From contig VAWN01000089.1 in NCBI GenBank assembly GCA_005885555.1, forward strand, positions 44,720 through 108,719: a stretch of 64,000 nucleotides of DNA. The letters are read 5' to 3'. The position numbers were made by a program, and so were the translations under genes. Positions 26,618-40,357 of the stretch are shown piece after piece. The DNA is from Actinomycetota bacterium. GTDB taxonomy: Bacteria; Actinomycetota; Actinomycetes; Mycobacteriales; Micromonosporaceae. The notes beneath the pieces are model-generated. The model was not told the origin of the DNA and did no database searches. It was given only the letters and a program-made list of their open reading frames with translations. Numbering within the stretch: position 1 is the stretch's first letter; the number at the start of each line of letters is the position of its first letter.

Positions 26618-26677
26618 TGAATCTCCCGGCCGCTCCGCGAGGCGCTTTGGTGCGCCGCCGCGCCTCGCTCCACTCAC
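26618..26677 (-). repeat. Truncated (60-bp) copy of the 98-bp connector repeat
   Basis: Read on the minus strand it has the first 25 and last 35 bases of the 98-bp repeat with the middle 38 removed. The break is at GGCGC, which occurs twice in the full repeat, so a deletion between short direct repeats fits. It ends exactly before the GTG at 26617, supplying GGGAG upstream of it. The TGA at its beginning no longer terminates any gene. Confidence 0.75.
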
Positions 26678-26838
26678 GATCCTGACCGTACCTGTTATTG
26701 CCTTTCCCCGGCGCGCGGCGCCGCATACCGTCGATCGCGACGAGTCGGGGGTCGGGAGGGGGGTGGCAGCGGTGTCCCGGGGTCGACGCGGCGCCACCGC
26801 CGCAACAGCAAGGTAGCAGCTCTCCGACAAGGAAATCG

Positions 26839-27894
26839 ATGGAACTCGATATTGCGTCGCTGGGCTGGGACGCGGGCTTCGCCGCCGCGTACGCCCGGTT
26901 CGACCGGCCGGGGTACCGGCCCGCGCGGGTCACCCGCGTCGACCGCGGGGTCTGTGCCCTGCTGGCCGCTGATGGCGCCGCCCGGGCCGGCGTCGGGGGT
27001 ACCCTGCTCGGCCAGGCCGCCCGCGATCCCCTGGCGTTACCGTGCGCCGGCGACTGGGTGGTCCTGTGCGCCTGGCCGGACCACCGCACCACGATCGAGG
27101 CGGTGCTGCCCCGGCGTACCCTGATCGTCCGCGCGACCGCCGGCGGCCAGTCCCACGGCCAACTGCTGGCCGCAAACGTGGATCATGCCGCAGTTGTCGA
27201 GCCGCTGGACCCGGAGCCCAACCCGGGCCGGATCGAACGGCTGCTCGCGCTCGCCTGGGCGTCGGGGGCCAAGCCGGTGCTGATCCTGACAAAGGCCGAC
27301 CTGGTACGCCGGCCGGAGCGGGTGGTGGCGCAGATTGAGCAGCTCGCTCCCGGTACCGATGTGATTGCGGTCAGCGCGCGGACCGGCGCGGGCCTGGACC
27401 GGCTGCGCCCGATGATCGGCCGGGGACGCACCCTGGGCCTGCTCGGCCCGTCCGGTGCCGGCAAGTCGACCCTGGTGAACGCGCTGGCCGGGACGACCGT
27501 CATGGTCACCCAGGCGATCCGGCGGGCGGACGGGCGGGGCCGGCACACCACCAGCCACCGGGCGCTGATCCCGTTGCCCGGCGGCGGCGCGGTGCTGGAC
27601 ACCCCCGGCTTACGCGGCGTCGGCCTGCAGGAGGAGGCTGCCGACGGCCTGGAGCTGGTGTTCGCGGACATCGACGAGCTGGCCGCGGCGTGCCGGTTCC
27701 GGGACTGCCGGCACGAGCGGGAGCCCGGCTGCGCGGTGCGCGGGGCGCTGGCCAACGGCGACCTGTCCGCGCGACGGCTGGACAGCTGGCGCCGGCTGCG
27801 CCGGGAGCTGTCCTGGCAGGGCCGCCGGGCGGCCAGCAAGCAGCGGTACCCGCAGCGGCGCGCGGCCGGCGGCCCCCGTCGCCCCGCAGGGTGA
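26839..27894 (+). CDS. rsgA: Small ribosomal subunit biogenesis GTPase RsgA
   Basis: 351 residues from ATG 26839 with an AAGGA site. An OB-fold N terminus leads to the circularly permuted GTPase: G4 LTKADL comes first, then G1 GPSGAGKST, G2-like HTTSHRAL and G3 DTPGLRG. The C-terminal zinc module reads CRFRDCRHEREPGC with the Cys-His-Cys pattern. RsgA checks late 30S maturation. The spacing VLDTPGLRGVGLQ and an Arg/Gly-rich tail are normal for actinobacteria. Confidence 0.95.
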   Translation: MELDIASLGWDAGFAAAYARFDRPGYRPARVTRVDRGVCALLAADGAARAGVGGTLLGQAARDPLALPCAGDWVVLCAWPDHRTTIEAVLPRRTLIVRATAGGQSHGQLLAANVDHAAVVEPLDPEPNPGRIERLLALAWASGAKPVLILTKADLVRRPERVVAQIEQLAPGTDVIAVSARTGAGLDRLRPMIGRGRTLGLLGPSGAGKSTLVNALAGTTVMVTQAIRRADGRGRHTTSHRALIPLPGGGAVLDTPGLRGVGLQEEAADGLELVFADIDELAAACRFRDCRHEREPGCAVRGALANGDLSARRLDSWRRLRRELSWQGRRAASKQRYPQRRAAGGPRRPAG

Positions 27895-27975
27895 GGGAAA
27901 CTGTCAGAGGGCGCGGTTAGAGTTGCCGCGGCGTTCTCTGCGCCGTCCAACTAGCCGACCTTTGGAGCAGCGGCT

Positions 27976-30966
<2,991 letters not shown>

Positions 30967-31028
30967 ACCACGGCGGGCAGACTGTCGTGTGTCCCGACAT
31001 CGGCACGTTTCGGCGGAACGGAGACAGC

Positions 31029-31520
31029 ATGGGGCTGCCCAACGACGACAACGCAACGACCACGCGCCGGGCCCTCCTGGCCGGCGCGGGCGCCGCGGGC
31101 GTGGCCGTCAGCCTGGCCGCCTGCGGCAGCGGCGACAACGGCGGGTCAACCGGTACCACGACGCCGACCACGGGCGGCGCAACGGGCGGCGCAACCGGTG
31201 GCGCCGGTGGCGGTGGCGGTGGCGGCGGCGGCGCGAGCGACCCGATCAAGACCGCGGACATCCCGGTCAACGGTGGGAAGATCTTCCCGAACACCGACAC
31301 GGTGGTCACCCAGCCGGCGGCGGGTCAGTTCAAGGCGTTCAGCGCCACCTGCACCCACCTGGGCTGCCCGGTGGCGTCGGTGAAGAACAACGTCATCCAC
31401 TGCGACTGCCATGGCAGCAACTACAGCGCGACCGACGGCTCGGTGAAGAACGGGCCGGCGACCAAGCCACTGACCCCCAAGACGGTGACCGTCTCCGGTG
31501 ACTCGCTCACCGTGAGCTGA
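31029..31520 (+). CDS. Tat-exported Rieske [2Fe-2S] lipoprotein
   Basis: 163 residues from ATG 31029. The N terminus has a twin-Arg signal (TTTRRALLAGAGAAG) ending in the lipobox SLAAC, then a Thr/Gly-rich linker with runs of Gly. The Rieske domain has CTHLGC and CDCHGS, giving the Cys-His / Cys-His cluster ligands and the disulfide Cys pair. It is thus an extracytoplasmic electron-transfer protein on the membrane surface. The redox partner is unknown; neighbours are DNA repair genes. Confidence 0.92.
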   Translation: MGLPNDDNATTTRRALLAGAGAAGVAVSLAACGSGDNGGSTGTTTPTTGGATGGATGGAGGGGGGGGGASDPIKTADIPVNGGKIFPNTDTVVTQPAAGQFKAFSATCTHLGCPVASVKNNVIHCDCHGSNYSATDGSVKNGPATKPLTPKTVTVSGDSLTVS

Positions 31521-31560
31521 AACCATAGCGGCGCCTGGCGGCGGGCCGGTGTCATCACCG

Positions 31561-31611
31561 GCCCGCTGTCGTACCCGGCCCGCTGTCGTACCCGGCCCCC
31601 TGTCGTACCCG
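31561..31611 (+). repeat. Three tandem 17-bp units before uvrC
   Basis: GCCCGCTGTCGTACCCG repeats at 31561, 31578 and 31595 (third with one change). They lie between the Rieske gene and the uvrC -10 box, in the place expected for its -35 region. Confidence 0.88.
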
Positions 31612-31616
31612 CACAC

Positions 31617-31622
31617 TAGGCT
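31617..31622 (+). promoter_or_regulatory. -10 element of the uvrC promoter, likely leaderless
   Basis: TAGGCT followed after 6 bases by GTG 31629, without a ribosome-binding site. Implies a transcript starting at the uvrC start codon. Confidence 0.55.
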
Positions 31623-31628
31623 TTACCC

Positions 31629-33659
31629 GTGCCCGATCCGAGTACCTACCGCCCCGCTCCCGGTACCGTCCCGGATGCGCCCGGGGTGTACCGGTTCTGG
31701 GACGCCACCGGCCGGGTGATCTACGTCGGCAAGGCGAAGAGCCTGCGCAGCCGGCTCAACTCCTACTTCGCCGATCCGTGGACGCTGCACGCGCGCACCC
31801 AGCAGATGGTGACCACCGCCGCCAGGGTCGACTGGATCACCGTCGGCACCGAGGTCGAGGCGCTGCAGCAGGAGTACACCTGGATCAAGCAGTTCGACCC
31901 GAAGTTCAACGTCCGGTACCGCGACGACAAGTCCTACCCGTACCTCGCCGTCACGCTCGACGAGGAGTACCCCCGGCTGCAGGTGATGCGCGGCGCCAAG
32001 CGCAAGGGGGTGCGCTACTTCGGCCCGTACTCGCACGCCTGGGCGATCCGCGAGACGCTCGACCTGCTGCTGCGCATCTTCCCGGCGCGCACCTGCTCGG
32101 CCGGCGTGTTCAAGCGGGCCGGTCAGATCGGCCGGCCGTGCCTGCTCGGGTACATCGGCAAGTGCTCGGCGCCCTGCGTCGGCCGGGTCAGCGCCGAGGA
32201 GCACCGGCGCATCGTCGAGGAGTTCTGCGACTTCATGGCCGGGCGCACCGACAAGATGGAGCGCAGCCTGGAGAAGCAGATGCAGGCGGCGTCGGCCGAG
32301 CTGGAGTTCGAGAAGGCGGCCCGGCTGCGCGACGACCTCGCGGCGCTGCGCCGGGCGATGGAGAAGCAGGCCGTGGTGTTCGGCGACGGCACCGACGCCG
32401 ACGTCGTGGCCTTCGCCGAGGATCCGCTGGAGGCGGCGGTACAGGTGTTCCACGTGCGCGGCGGTCGGGTGCGCGGCCAGCACGGCTGGGTGGTGGAGAA
32501 GACCGAGGAGCTGAGCACCGGCGACCTGGTGCACCACTTCGTCTCCCAGGTCTACGGCGACGAGCAGGGCCACACCGACATCCCGCGGGAGCTGCTCGTG
32601 CCGGCCCTGCCGGCCGACGTCGACGCGCTGGCCGAGTGGCTGACCCAGCGCCGCGGTGCCCGGGTGTCGCTGCGGGTCCCCCAGCGGGGCGACAAGAAGG
32701 CGCTGATGGAGACCGTCGCGCGCAACGCCGGGCAGGCGCTCGCCCAGCACAAGCTGCGCCGGGCCGGCGACCTGACCATGCGCAGCAAGGCGCTGGAGGA
32801 GATCGCCGAGGCGCTCGGCATGGGCCAGGCGCCGCTGCGCATCGAGTGCTACGACGTGTCCCAGATCCAGGGCACCGACGTGGTGGCCAGCATGGTCGTC
32901 TACGAGGACGGGCTGGCCCGCAAGAGCGAGTACCGCCGGTTCGCCATCCGCGGCGCGAGCGACGACCTGTCCGCGCTGTCGGAGGTGCTGCGCCGGCGGT
33001 TCACGCGGTACCTGGAAGCGCTGCCGACGATCGGGGAGGCCGGCCCGATCGACCCGGAGACCGGCCGGCCGCGCAAGTTCGCCTACCCGCCCCAGCTGGT
33101 CGTCGTCGACGGCGGCGAACCGCAGGTCAACGCGGCCGCCCAGGTACTGGCCGAGCTGGGCATCACCGACATCACGCTGTGCGGGCTGGCCAAGCGGCTG
33201 GAGGAGGTGTGGCTGCCCGGCGAGGCGTTCCCGGTGATCCTGCCGCGCAGCTCCGAGGGGCTGTACCTGTTGCAGCGGGTACGCGACGAGGCGCACCGGT
33301 TCGCGATCACCTACCATCGCGAGCGCCGGTCCAAGCGGATGACGGTGTCCGCGCTCGACGCCATCCCCGGCCTGGGTGCCACCCGGCGCAAGGCGCTGCT
33401 GACCCACTTCGGCTCGCTCAAGCGGCTGGCGGCCGCGACACCGGAGGAGATCACCGAGGTACCCGGCATCGGCCGGCGCACCGCTCAGGCGATCACGCAG
33501 GCACTCAACGGCGATGCCGCTCCGGACGCGGCCAGCACGGATCCGGCGGCGACGGCGGCGCCGGCCAGGACTGACGCGGTGGCGACGGCGGCGCAGGCCA
33601 GCACGGGCGCTGGCCCGGTCGCGGAGCAGGCGTCGCCAGGCGACGGAGCAGCGAGCTGA
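31629..33659 (+). CDS. uvrC: Excinuclease ABC subunit C
   Basis: 676 residues. GIY-YIG domain at the N terminus ([19 protein letters not shown], written APGVYRF and [13 protein letters not shown]), UVR motif in the centre ([20 protein letters not shown] as [12 protein letters not shown]), the RNase H-like C-terminal nuclease ([20 protein letters not shown] with its Asp, VVVDGG) and two helix-hairpin-helix motifs ([25 protein letters not shown]). A nonconserved Ala/Thr-rich tail follows. It makes the two incisions during nucleotide excision repair, but its partner gene uvrA is interrupted in this sequence. Confidence 0.97.
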   Translation: MPDPSTYRPAPGTVPDAPGVYRFWDATGRVIYVGKAKSLRSRLNSYFADPWTLHARTQQMVTTAARVDWITVGTEVEALQQEYTWIKQFDPKFNVRYRDDKSYPYLAVTLDEEYPRLQVMRGAKRKGVRYFGPYSHAWAIRETLDLLLRIFPARTCSAGVFKRAGQIGRPCLLGYIGKCSAPCVGRVSAEEHRRIVEEFCDFMAGRTDKMERSLEKQMQAASAELEFEKAARLRDDLAALRRAMEKQAVVFGDGTDADVVAFAEDPLEAAVQVFHVRGGRVRGQHGWVVEKTEELSTGDLVHHFVSQVYGDEQGHTDIPRELLVPALPADVDALAEWLTQRRGARVSLRVPQRGDKKALMETVARNAGQALAQHKLRRAGDLTMRSKALEEIAEALGMGQAPLRIECYDVSQIQGTDVVASMVVYEDGLARKSEYRRFAIRGASDDLSALSEVLRRRFTRYLEALPTIGEAGPIDPETGRPRKFAYPPQLVVVDGGEPQVNAAAQVLAELGITDITLCGLAKRLEEVWLPGEAFPVILPRSSEGLYLLQRVRDEAHRFAITYHRERRSKRMTVSALDAIPGLGATRRKALLTHFGSLKRLAAATPEEITEVPGIGRRTAQAITQALNGDAAPDAASTDPAATAAPARTDAVATAAQASTGAGPVAEQASPGDGAAS

Positions 33660-33717
33660 CGATCGACACGGTCGCCTCCAGGGGTCCCGGTATGGCCAAG
33701 CCTAGTTCCAGCCCGGA

Positions 33718-33765
33718 GATCTTGGACGCCGGTACCCCTTGCAGGGGGCACAAGCGTCCAAGATC
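33718..33765 (+). repeat. Dyad hairpin repeat, copy 2 (possible terminator)
   Basis: Arms GATCTTGGACGC (33718-33729) and GCGTCCAAGATC (33754-33765) pair over 12 bp, around an inner CCCCTTGCAGGGG core. It is the reverse-orientation relative of the copy at 25216. It follows uvrC by 58 bases. Confidence 0.8.
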
Positions 33766-33894
33766 TTGCGCGGACCGCGCCGCAGACCGGCGTCAGACCG
33801 GCGTCAGACCGGCATCGGGGCTGCGCGGGATTAGGATCGACCTCGCTCCCGCCGTCCGGCCGACCACGGGCGGCACAGCCCTGAGGGGGGAGAC

Positions 33895-34788
33895 GTGACC
33901 GACCAGGAGCCCACAGGGCCGCCGCGCTCGGAGACCGACCTGGTCATCGTGACCGGGGTGTCCGGCGGCGGTCGCAGCACGGTGGCCCGCGCGCTGGAGA
34001 ACGTCGGGTACTACGTCGTCGACAACCTGCCCCAGGCGCTGATGCTGGACATGGCCGAGCTGGCGCACCGGGCCGGCGGCACCGCCCGGCACACCGCGAT
34101 GGTGCTCGACGTGCGCAGCCGGGCCTTCTCCACCGACCTGGCCGGGGCGATCAAGGCGCTCAAGGACCAGGGGTACACGCCGCGGGTGGTGTTCGTCGAC
34201 GCGGAGACCGACGTGCTGATCCGCCGGTTCGAAAGCGTCCGCCGGCCGCATCCGCTGCAGGGCGAAGGGCGGCTGTCCGACGGCATCGCCGCCGAGCGCG
34301 AACTGCTCGCCGAGGCGCGCGGCGAGGCCGACGTGCTGATCGACACCACCCACCTCAACGTCAACCAGCTGCGCAGCCGGGTCGAGGAGCTGTTCGGTGG
34401 CGAGGACTCCCGGCGGCTGCGGGTGACCGTGCTGTCGTTCGGGTTCAAGTACGGGCTGCCACCGGACGCCGACTTCATCCTGGACGTGCGCTTCCTGCCC
34501 AACCCGTACTGGGTACCGGAGCTGCGCGAACACAGCGGGCGCGAGCCGGAGGTGAGCCGGTACGTGCTCGACCAGCCGGGCGCCACCCGGTTCGTGGAGA
34601 CGTACGCGCGGCTGATCGGGTCCACCGCGCCGGGCTTCGAGCGCGAGGGCAAGCGGTACCTGACCGTGGCCGTCGGCTGCACCGGCGGCAAGCACCGCAG
34701 CGTCGCGATCGCCGAGGAACTGGCCGCGCGACTGCACGGGCTGCGCCTCGTCGCCTCCGCACAGCACCGCGACCTGGGCCGGGAATGA
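33895..34788 (+). CDS. rapZ: RNase adapter protein RapZ (P-loop, YvcJ-like)
   Basis: 297 residues from GTG 33895 with GGGGGGAG upstream. Walker A in actinobacterial form GVSGGGRST, a conserved VVDNLP motif, RFESVRRPHPL, and the C-terminal domain LSFGFKYGLPPDADFILDVRFLPNP (parts SFGFKYGLP and DVRFLPNPYW) and CTGGKHRSVAIAEEL. In proteobacteria RapZ directs GlmS regulation; in actinobacteria it is always next to yvcK and whiA and its partner is unknown. Its stop overlaps the ATG of the next gene (ATGA). Confidence 0.95.
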   Translation: MTDQEPTGPPRSETDLVIVTGVSGGGRSTVARALENVGYYVVDNLPQALMLDMAELAHRAGGTARHTAMVLDVRSRAFSTDLAGAIKALKDQGYTPRVVFVDAETDVLIRRFESVRRPHPLQGEGRLSDGIAAERELLAEARGEADVLIDTTHLNVNQLRSRVEELFGGEDSRRLRVTVLSFGFKYGLPPDADFILDVRFLPNPYWVPELREHSGREPEVSRYVLDQPGATRFVETYARLIGSTAPGFEREGKRYLTVAVGCTGGKHRSVAIAEELAARLHGLRLVASAQHRDLGRE

Positions 34789-35717
34789 GGGTCGTCGCAT
34801 TCGGCGGCGGGCACGGGTTGTCCGCGTCGCTGCGCGCGCTGCGCCGGGTACCCGGGCTGGACCTCACCGCGGTGGTCACCGTCGCCGACGACGGCGGGTC
34901 CAGCGGGCGGCTGCGCGCCGAGCGGGGGGTGCTGCCGCCGGGCGACCTGCGCCAGGCGCTGGCCGCGCTGGCCGGTGACGACGGGGCCGCGCGACTTTTC
35001 CAGTACCGGTTCGGCGGCACCGACCCGCTGGCCGGCCACCCGGTCGGCAACCTGGTCCTGTGCGGCCTGATGGAGCTGCACGCCGACCCGGTCGCCGCGC
35101 TCGACGAGGCCGCGGTCATGCTGCGGGTACGCGGGCGGGTGCTGCCGATGTCGCGGGTACCGCTGGATATCGAGGCCGACGTGCGCGACGAGGACGGCAA
35201 GGTGGAACCGGTCCGGGGACAGCACGCCGTCGCGATCACCCGCGGCCACGTCGAGGCGGTGCGGATCACCCCCGCGACCCCGCCGGCCTGTACCGAAGCG
35301 GTGCGCGCGGTCCACGACGCCGACTGGCTGATCTTCGGCCCCGGGTCGTGGTACACCAGCGTGATCCCGCACCTGCTGGTACCGCGGCTCGCCGACGCGA
35401 TCGAGGCCAGCCCGGCCCGGCGGCTGGTGACCTTGAACCTGGCCGCCGAGAAGGAGACCGCGAGCCTGTCGTTGCCGGACCACCTCGCCGCGCTCACCCG
35501 TTACCTACCCGGGCTGCGCGCCGATGTAGTTCTTGCCGACGGGAAGGCGGTGGGTGATCCCGAACCGGTCGACCTTGCGGCAGAATCGCTGGGTGCGCGA
35601 CTCGTGCTCGCCCCCGTCGCGGTACCGGACGGTGGACCACGGCACGATCCGTCCGCACTGGCGGCGGCGCTTTCGGGGATACTGACCGCCGGGCGCGGAA
35701 ACGACAGGGGTACGTGA
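34785..35717 (+). CDS. yvcK: YvcK/CofD-like gluconeogenesis factor
   Basis: 310 residues. N-terminal AFGGGHGLSASLRALRR, the VVTVADDGGSSGRLR motif and PPGDLRQALAALAGD are the family signatures of the CofD-like fold; the NLVLCGLMEL and FGPGSWYTSVIPHLLV segments complete the site. YvcK proteins bind UDP-sugars and tune cell-wall precursor flow under gluconeogenic growth. Overlaps rapZ by 4 bases and precedes whiA by 12 bases, the standard order. Confidence 0.94.
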   Translation: MRVVAFGGGHGLSASLRALRRVPGLDLTAVVTVADDGGSSGRLRAERGVLPPGDLRQALAALAGDDGAARLFQYRFGGTDPLAGHPVGNLVLCGLMELHADPVAALDEAAVMLRVRGRVLPMSRVPLDIEADVRDEDGKVEPVRGQHAVAITRGHVEAVRITPATPPACTEAVRAVHDADWLIFGPGSWYTSVIPHLLVPRLADAIEASPARRLVTLNLAAEKETASLSLPDHLAALTRYLPGLRADVVLADGKAVGDPEPVDLAAESLGARLVLAPVAVPDGGPRHDPSALAAALSGILTAGRGNDRGT

Positions 35718-35729
35718 GGTGACGAGACG

Positions 35730-36716
35730 ATGGCGATGACGGCTGCGGTCAAAGACGAGCTCAGCCGGGTCGACGTACCCAAGCCGTGCTGCCGCCGCTC
35801 GGAGATGGCGGCGTTGCTGCGGTTCTCCGGTGGCCTGCACATCGTCTCCGGCCGGGTGGTCGTCGAGGCCGAGCTGGACACCGGCAACGTCGCCCGTCGG
35901 CTGCGTCGGGAGATCGCCGAGGTCTACGGGTACCCGAGTGAAATCCACGTGCTGGCGTCCGGCGGCCTGCGCAAGGGAAGCCACTACATCGTGCGGGTGG
36001 TCAAGGACGGCGAGGCCCTGGCCCGGCAGACCGGCCTGCTCGACGTGCGCGGCCGCCCGGTCCGCGGCCTGCCGCCGCACGTGGTCTCGGCGAGCATGTG
36101 CTGCGCGGTCGCGGCCTGGCGCGGCGCGTTCATGGCGCACGGCTCGCTGACCGAACCGGGCCGCTCGTGCGTGCTGGAGATCACCTGCCCCGGGCCGGAG
36201 TCGGCGCTGGCGCTGGTCGGCGCGGCCCGGCGGATCGGCATCGCCGCGAAGGCGCGCGAGGTGCGCGGCGTGGACCGGGTCGTGGTCAAGGACGGCGACG
36301 CGATCGCGCACCTGCTGACCCGGCTGGGCGCGCACGCCAGCGTGTTGTCCTGGGAGGAGCGGCGGGTCCGCCGCGAGGTCCGCGCCACCGCCAACCGGCT
36401 GGCCAACTTCGACGACGCCAACCTGCGCCGCTCCGCGCGCGCCGCGGTGGCCGCGGCGGCGCGGGTCACCCGCGCGCTGGAGATCCTCGGCGACACCGCG
36501 CCCAACCACCTGACCAGCGCGGGCGAGCTGCGGCTGGAGCACCGCCAGGCGTCGCTGGAGGAGCTGGGCGCGCTCGCCGACCCGCCGCTGACCAAGGACG
36601 CCATCGCCGGCCGGATCCGCCGCCTGCTCGCGCTGGCCGACAAGCGGGCCCGCGATCTGGGGGTACCCGACACCGAAGCGGCCGTCACCCCAGAGATGCT
36701 CGCGGTCGACGCCTGA
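35730..36716 (+). CDS. whiA: Sporulation/cell-division regulator WhiA
   Basis: 328 residues from ATG 35730. N-terminal LAGLIDADG-homing-endonuclease-like domain ([32 protein letters not shown], seen as KDELSRV and [16 protein letters not shown]), a Leu-rich centre, and a C-terminal helix-turn-helix [17 protein letters not shown]. The catalytic acids of the endonuclease are absent as in other WhiA. With WhiB it binds GACAC-type sites and controls division genes in sporulating actinobacteria. Confidence 0.96.
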   Translation: MAMTAAVKDELSRVDVPKPCCRRSEMAALLRFSGGLHIVSGRVVVEAELDTGNVARRLRREIAEVYGYPSEIHVLASGGLRKGSHYIVRVVKDGEALARQTGLLDVRGRPVRGLPPHVVSASMCCAVAAWRGAFMAHGSLTEPGRSCVLEITCPGPESALALVGAARRIGIAAKAREVRGVDRVVVKDGDAIAHLLTRLGAHASVLSWEERRVRREVRATANRLANFDDANLRRSARAAVAAAARVTRALEILGDTAPNHLTSAGELRLEHRQASLEELGALADPPLTKDAIAGRIRRLLALADKRARDLGVPDTEAAVTPEMLAVDA

Positions 36717-36750
36717 CACCCCTCCCACTGGTCGCAGGACCGGCCTCGGA

Positions 36751-36756
36751 TAGGGT
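36751..36756 (+). promoter_or_regulatory. Candidate -10 element of the gap operon
   Basis: TAGGGT in the whiA-gap gap, about 38 bases before the gap GTG, leaving a short leader with GAGGAG as ribosome site. No good -35 is visible. Confidence 0.42.
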
Positions 36757-36773
36757 TTGCACTGTTCAGGTGA

Positions 36774-37893
<1,120 letters not shown>

Positions 37894-37991
37894 GTGAGCG
37901 CAGCGGGGCGCGGCGGCGCCTGGACTGACGAGCGCAGCGAGGAGGGAAGGTGGCGCACCAGAGCGCCCCGCGTAGCGAACGGGGAGGCACG
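37894..37991 (+). repeat. 98-bp connector repeat, copy 3 (tandem, second unit)
   Basis: Second unit of the tandem pair; it ends AACGGGGAGGCACG immediately before GTG 37992 of pgk, whose ribosome-binding site GGGGAGG is the repeat's own 3' end. Confidence 0.95.
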
Positions 37992-39170
37992 GTGAGGACG
38001 CTTGACGACCTCCTGCGCGAGGGCGTCGCGGGCCGGCGGGTCCTGGTACGCGCCGACCTCAACGTGCCCCTCGACGGCGCGCAGATCACCGATGACGGGC
38101 GGATCCGGGCGGTACTGCCGACGCTGAACCGGTTGCGCGAGGCCGGCGCCCGGGTCGTGGTCATGTCGCACCTGGGCCGGCCGAAGGGGGCGCCGGACCC
38201 GAAGTACAGCCTGGCGCCGGTGGCCGTACGCATGGCGGAGCTCGGCGCGCCGGTCGCGTTCGCGGCGGACACCGTGGGTACCGCCGGACGGTCCACTGTG
38301 GACGGTCTCGGCGAGGGTCAGGTCGCGCTGCTGGAGAACCTGCGTTTCAATCCGGGGGAGACCAGCAAGGACGAGGCGGAGCGGGCGGACTTCGCGACCC
38401 GGCTGGCGGCCTTCGGCGAGGCCTACGTCGACGACGCGTTCGGTGCGGTGCACCGCAAGCACGCCAGCGTCTACGAGCTGGCCCGGCTCCTGCCGCACTA
38501 CGCCGGCGGGCTGGTGCTGCGCGAGCTGGAGGTGCTCGGCCGGCTCACGTCGGACCCGACCCGCCCGTACGTCGTGGTGCTCGGCGGGTCCAAGGTGTCC
38601 GACAAGCTTGCGGTCATCAAGGCGCTGCTGCCCCGGGTCGACGCGCTGCTCGTCGGCGGCGGCATGTGCTTCACCTTCCTCAAGGCGCAGGGCCACGGGG
38701 TCGGCGACTCGCTGCTGGAAAACGACCAGCTGGACAACTGCCGGGAGCTGCTGGACTCCGGGAAGATCAGGCTGCCGGTCGACATCGTGCTGGGCGACCG
38801 GGTCGCCGGGGACGCCGACGTCCGTACCGTGCCGGCGACCGGGATCCCCGACGGCTGGAAGGGCCTGGACATCGGCCCGGCCACCGTCAGCGCGTTCGCC
38901 GACGTGCTGAGCACCGCGCGGACGGTGTTCTGGAACGGTCCGATGGGTGTGTTCGAGGTGGCGCCATTCGCCGCCGGTACCCGCGGCGTGGCCGAGGCGA
39001 TCACCAAGGTCGACGGGTTCACCGTGGTCGGCGGCGGCGACTCGGCGGCCGCGGTACGGCAGCTCGGACTCGACGAGTCCGCGTTCGGGCACATCTCGAC
39101 CGGTGGCGGCGCCTCGCTGGAGTACCTCGAAGGCAAGCCGCTGCCCGGCGTCGAAGCACTGGAGGCGTGA
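37992..39170 (+). CDS. pgk: Phosphoglycerate kinase
   Basis: 392 residues. [14 protein letters not shown] near the N terminus, [19 protein letters not shown], the [11 protein letters not shown] motif, the GPMGVFE hinge and the [13 protein letters not shown] nucleotide site are all present. The start was placed at GTG 37992 (VRTLDDLL) since GGGGAGG lies five bases upstream; upstream in-frame codons are inside the repeat. The GTCCACTGTGGAC palindrome occurs within it at 38291. The TGA overlaps the tpiA ATG by one base. Confidence 0.97.
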   Translation: MRTLDDLLREGVAGRRVLVRADLNVPLDGAQITDDGRIRAVLPTLNRLREAGARVVVMSHLGRPKGAPDPKYSLAPVAVRMAELGAPVAFAADTVGTAGRSTVDGLGEGQVALLENLRFNPGETSKDEAERADFATRLAAFGEAYVDDAFGAVHRKHASVYELARLLPHYAGGLVLRELEVLGRLTSDPTRPYVVVLGGSKVSDKLAVIKALLPRVDALLVGGGMCFTFLKAQGHGVGDSLLENDQLDNCRELLDSGKIRLPVDIVLGDRVAGDADVRTVPATGIPDGWKGLDIGPATVSAFADVLSTARTVFWNGPMGVFEVAPFAAGTRGVAEAITKVDGFTVVGGGDSAAAVRQLGLDESAFGHISTGGGASLEYLEGKPLPGVEALEA

Positions 39171-39952
39171 TGGCGGTGGAACCCCGGCGGCCCCTCATCG
39201 CCGGCAACTGGAAGATGAACCTCAACCACCTTGAGGCCATCGCGCTGACCCAGAAGCTGGCGTTCAGCCTGCCGGAGAAGCGGCTCGCCGAGGTCGACGT
39301 CGTGGTGCTGCCGCCGTTCGTCGACATCCGCAGTGTGCAGACGCTGATCGACGGTGACCGGCTGCTGCTCGGCTACGGCGCCCAGGACCTGTCGCCGTAC
39401 CCGTCCGGTGCGTACACCGGCGACGTGTCCGGCCCGATGCTGGCCAAGCTCGGCTGCCAGTACGTGGTGGTCGGGCACTCCGAGCGGCGGGCCTACCACC
39501 ACGAGGACGACGCGCTGGTCAACGCCAAGGTCAAGGCGGCCATCGCCAACGGGATCGTGCCGATCCTGTGCATCGGCGAAGGGCTGGACGTGCGCGAGGC
39601 GGGCGGACACGTGCCGCACTGCATGGCGCAGCTCGACGCCGCGCTCGACGGGCTGGCCGCCGATGTCGTGGAGAAGATCGTGGTGGCCTACGAACCGATC
39701 TGGGCGATCGGCACCGGAGAGACCGCGACGCCCGAGGACGCGCAGGAGGTCATCGGAGCGATCCGCGCCCGGATCGCCGAGCTGTACCCGGGTCCGACGG
39801 CGGACCGGGTACGCGTCCTGTACGGTGGCTCGGTCAAGTCGTCCAACATCGCCGAGATCATGGCGCAGCCCGACATCGACGGCGCCCTGGTCGGCGGGGC
39901 GAGCCTGGACGCCGAGGAGTTCACGCGGATCGCCCGGTACGACGAGAAGTGA
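39170..39952 (+). CDS. tpiA: Triosephosphate isomerase
   Basis: 260 residues from ATG 39170. Family motifs: AGNWKMNLN with the active Lys, [13 protein letters not shown] with the electrophile His, [16 protein letters not shown] with the catalytic Glu and loop 6, and [10 protein letters not shown] near the end. Converts dihydroxyacetone phosphate and glyceraldehyde 3-phosphate. Translation is coupled to pgk through the overlapping TGATG. Confidence 0.98.
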   Translation: MAVEPRRPLIAGNWKMNLNHLEAIALTQKLAFSLPEKRLAEVDVVVLPPFVDIRSVQTLIDGDRLLLGYGAQDLSPYPSGAYTGDVSGPMLAKLGCQYVVVGHSERRAYHHEDDALVNAKVKAAIANGIVPILCIGEGLDVREAGGHVPHCMAQLDAALDGLAADVVEKIVVAYEPIWAIGTGETATPEDAQEVIGAIRARIAELYPGPTADRVRVLYGGSVKSSNIAEIMAQPDIDGALVGGASLDAEEFTRIARYDEK

Positions 39953-40012
39953 GCCTGACCCGCTATCCTTTGGTGGACTCCGCGATTCGGTACGAGAGGA
40001 TCAACCGGCGCC

Positions 40013-40261
40013 ATGCTCGCGTTCTCATACACGCTCGTCGTCCTGCTCATCATCACGAGCGTCCTGTTGACCCTGCTCATCCTGCTGCACCGGGGCAAGG
40101 GCGGCGGCCTGTCCAGCATGTTCGGCGGCGGCGTGTCGTCCAACCTGACCGGCTCGTCGGTGGCCGAGCGCAACCTCGACCGGTACACGGTGCTGGTCGG
40201 CATCATCTGGTTCGCCTGCATCGTCGGCATCGGATTGTGGCTGCGTATCGCCATGAAGTAG
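40013..40261 (+). CDS. secG: Protein translocase subunit SecG
   Basis: 82 residues from ATG 40013. Two membrane helices: LVVLLIITSVLLTLLILLH and VLVGIIWFACIVGIGLWL. The cytosolic loop has the GKGGGLSSMFGGGVSSNLTGSS sequence (for example RGKGGGLSSMFGGG) typical of SecG. It is the accessory subunit of SecYEG. Its place after tpiA is conserved in actinobacteria. A TATCCT box at 39964-39969 may give it a promoter of its own. Confidence 0.95.
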   Translation: MLAFSYTLVVLLIITSVLLTLLILLHRGKGGGLSSMFGGGVSSNLTGSSVAERNLDRYTVLVGIIWFACIVGIGLWLRIAMK

Positions 40262-40295
40262 TTCCATCATCCGACCTGTCCGCCTAGACTCATCC

Positions 40296-40320
40296 GCGGC
40301 CCGGAGTTGATCCGGGCCGC
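40296..40320 (+). terminator. GC-rich hairpin after secG
   Basis: GCGGCCCGG (40296-40304) pairs perfectly with CCGGGCCGC (40312-40320) around a 7-base loop. There is no U-tract, as is common in actinobacteria. A TAGACT box at 40285-40290 just upstream raises the alternative that the hairpin is in the rbpA leader instead. Confidence 0.65.
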
Positions 40321-40357
40321 GCCTCGTCGAATCCCCCGACGACAGGAGCGAGCAGTC

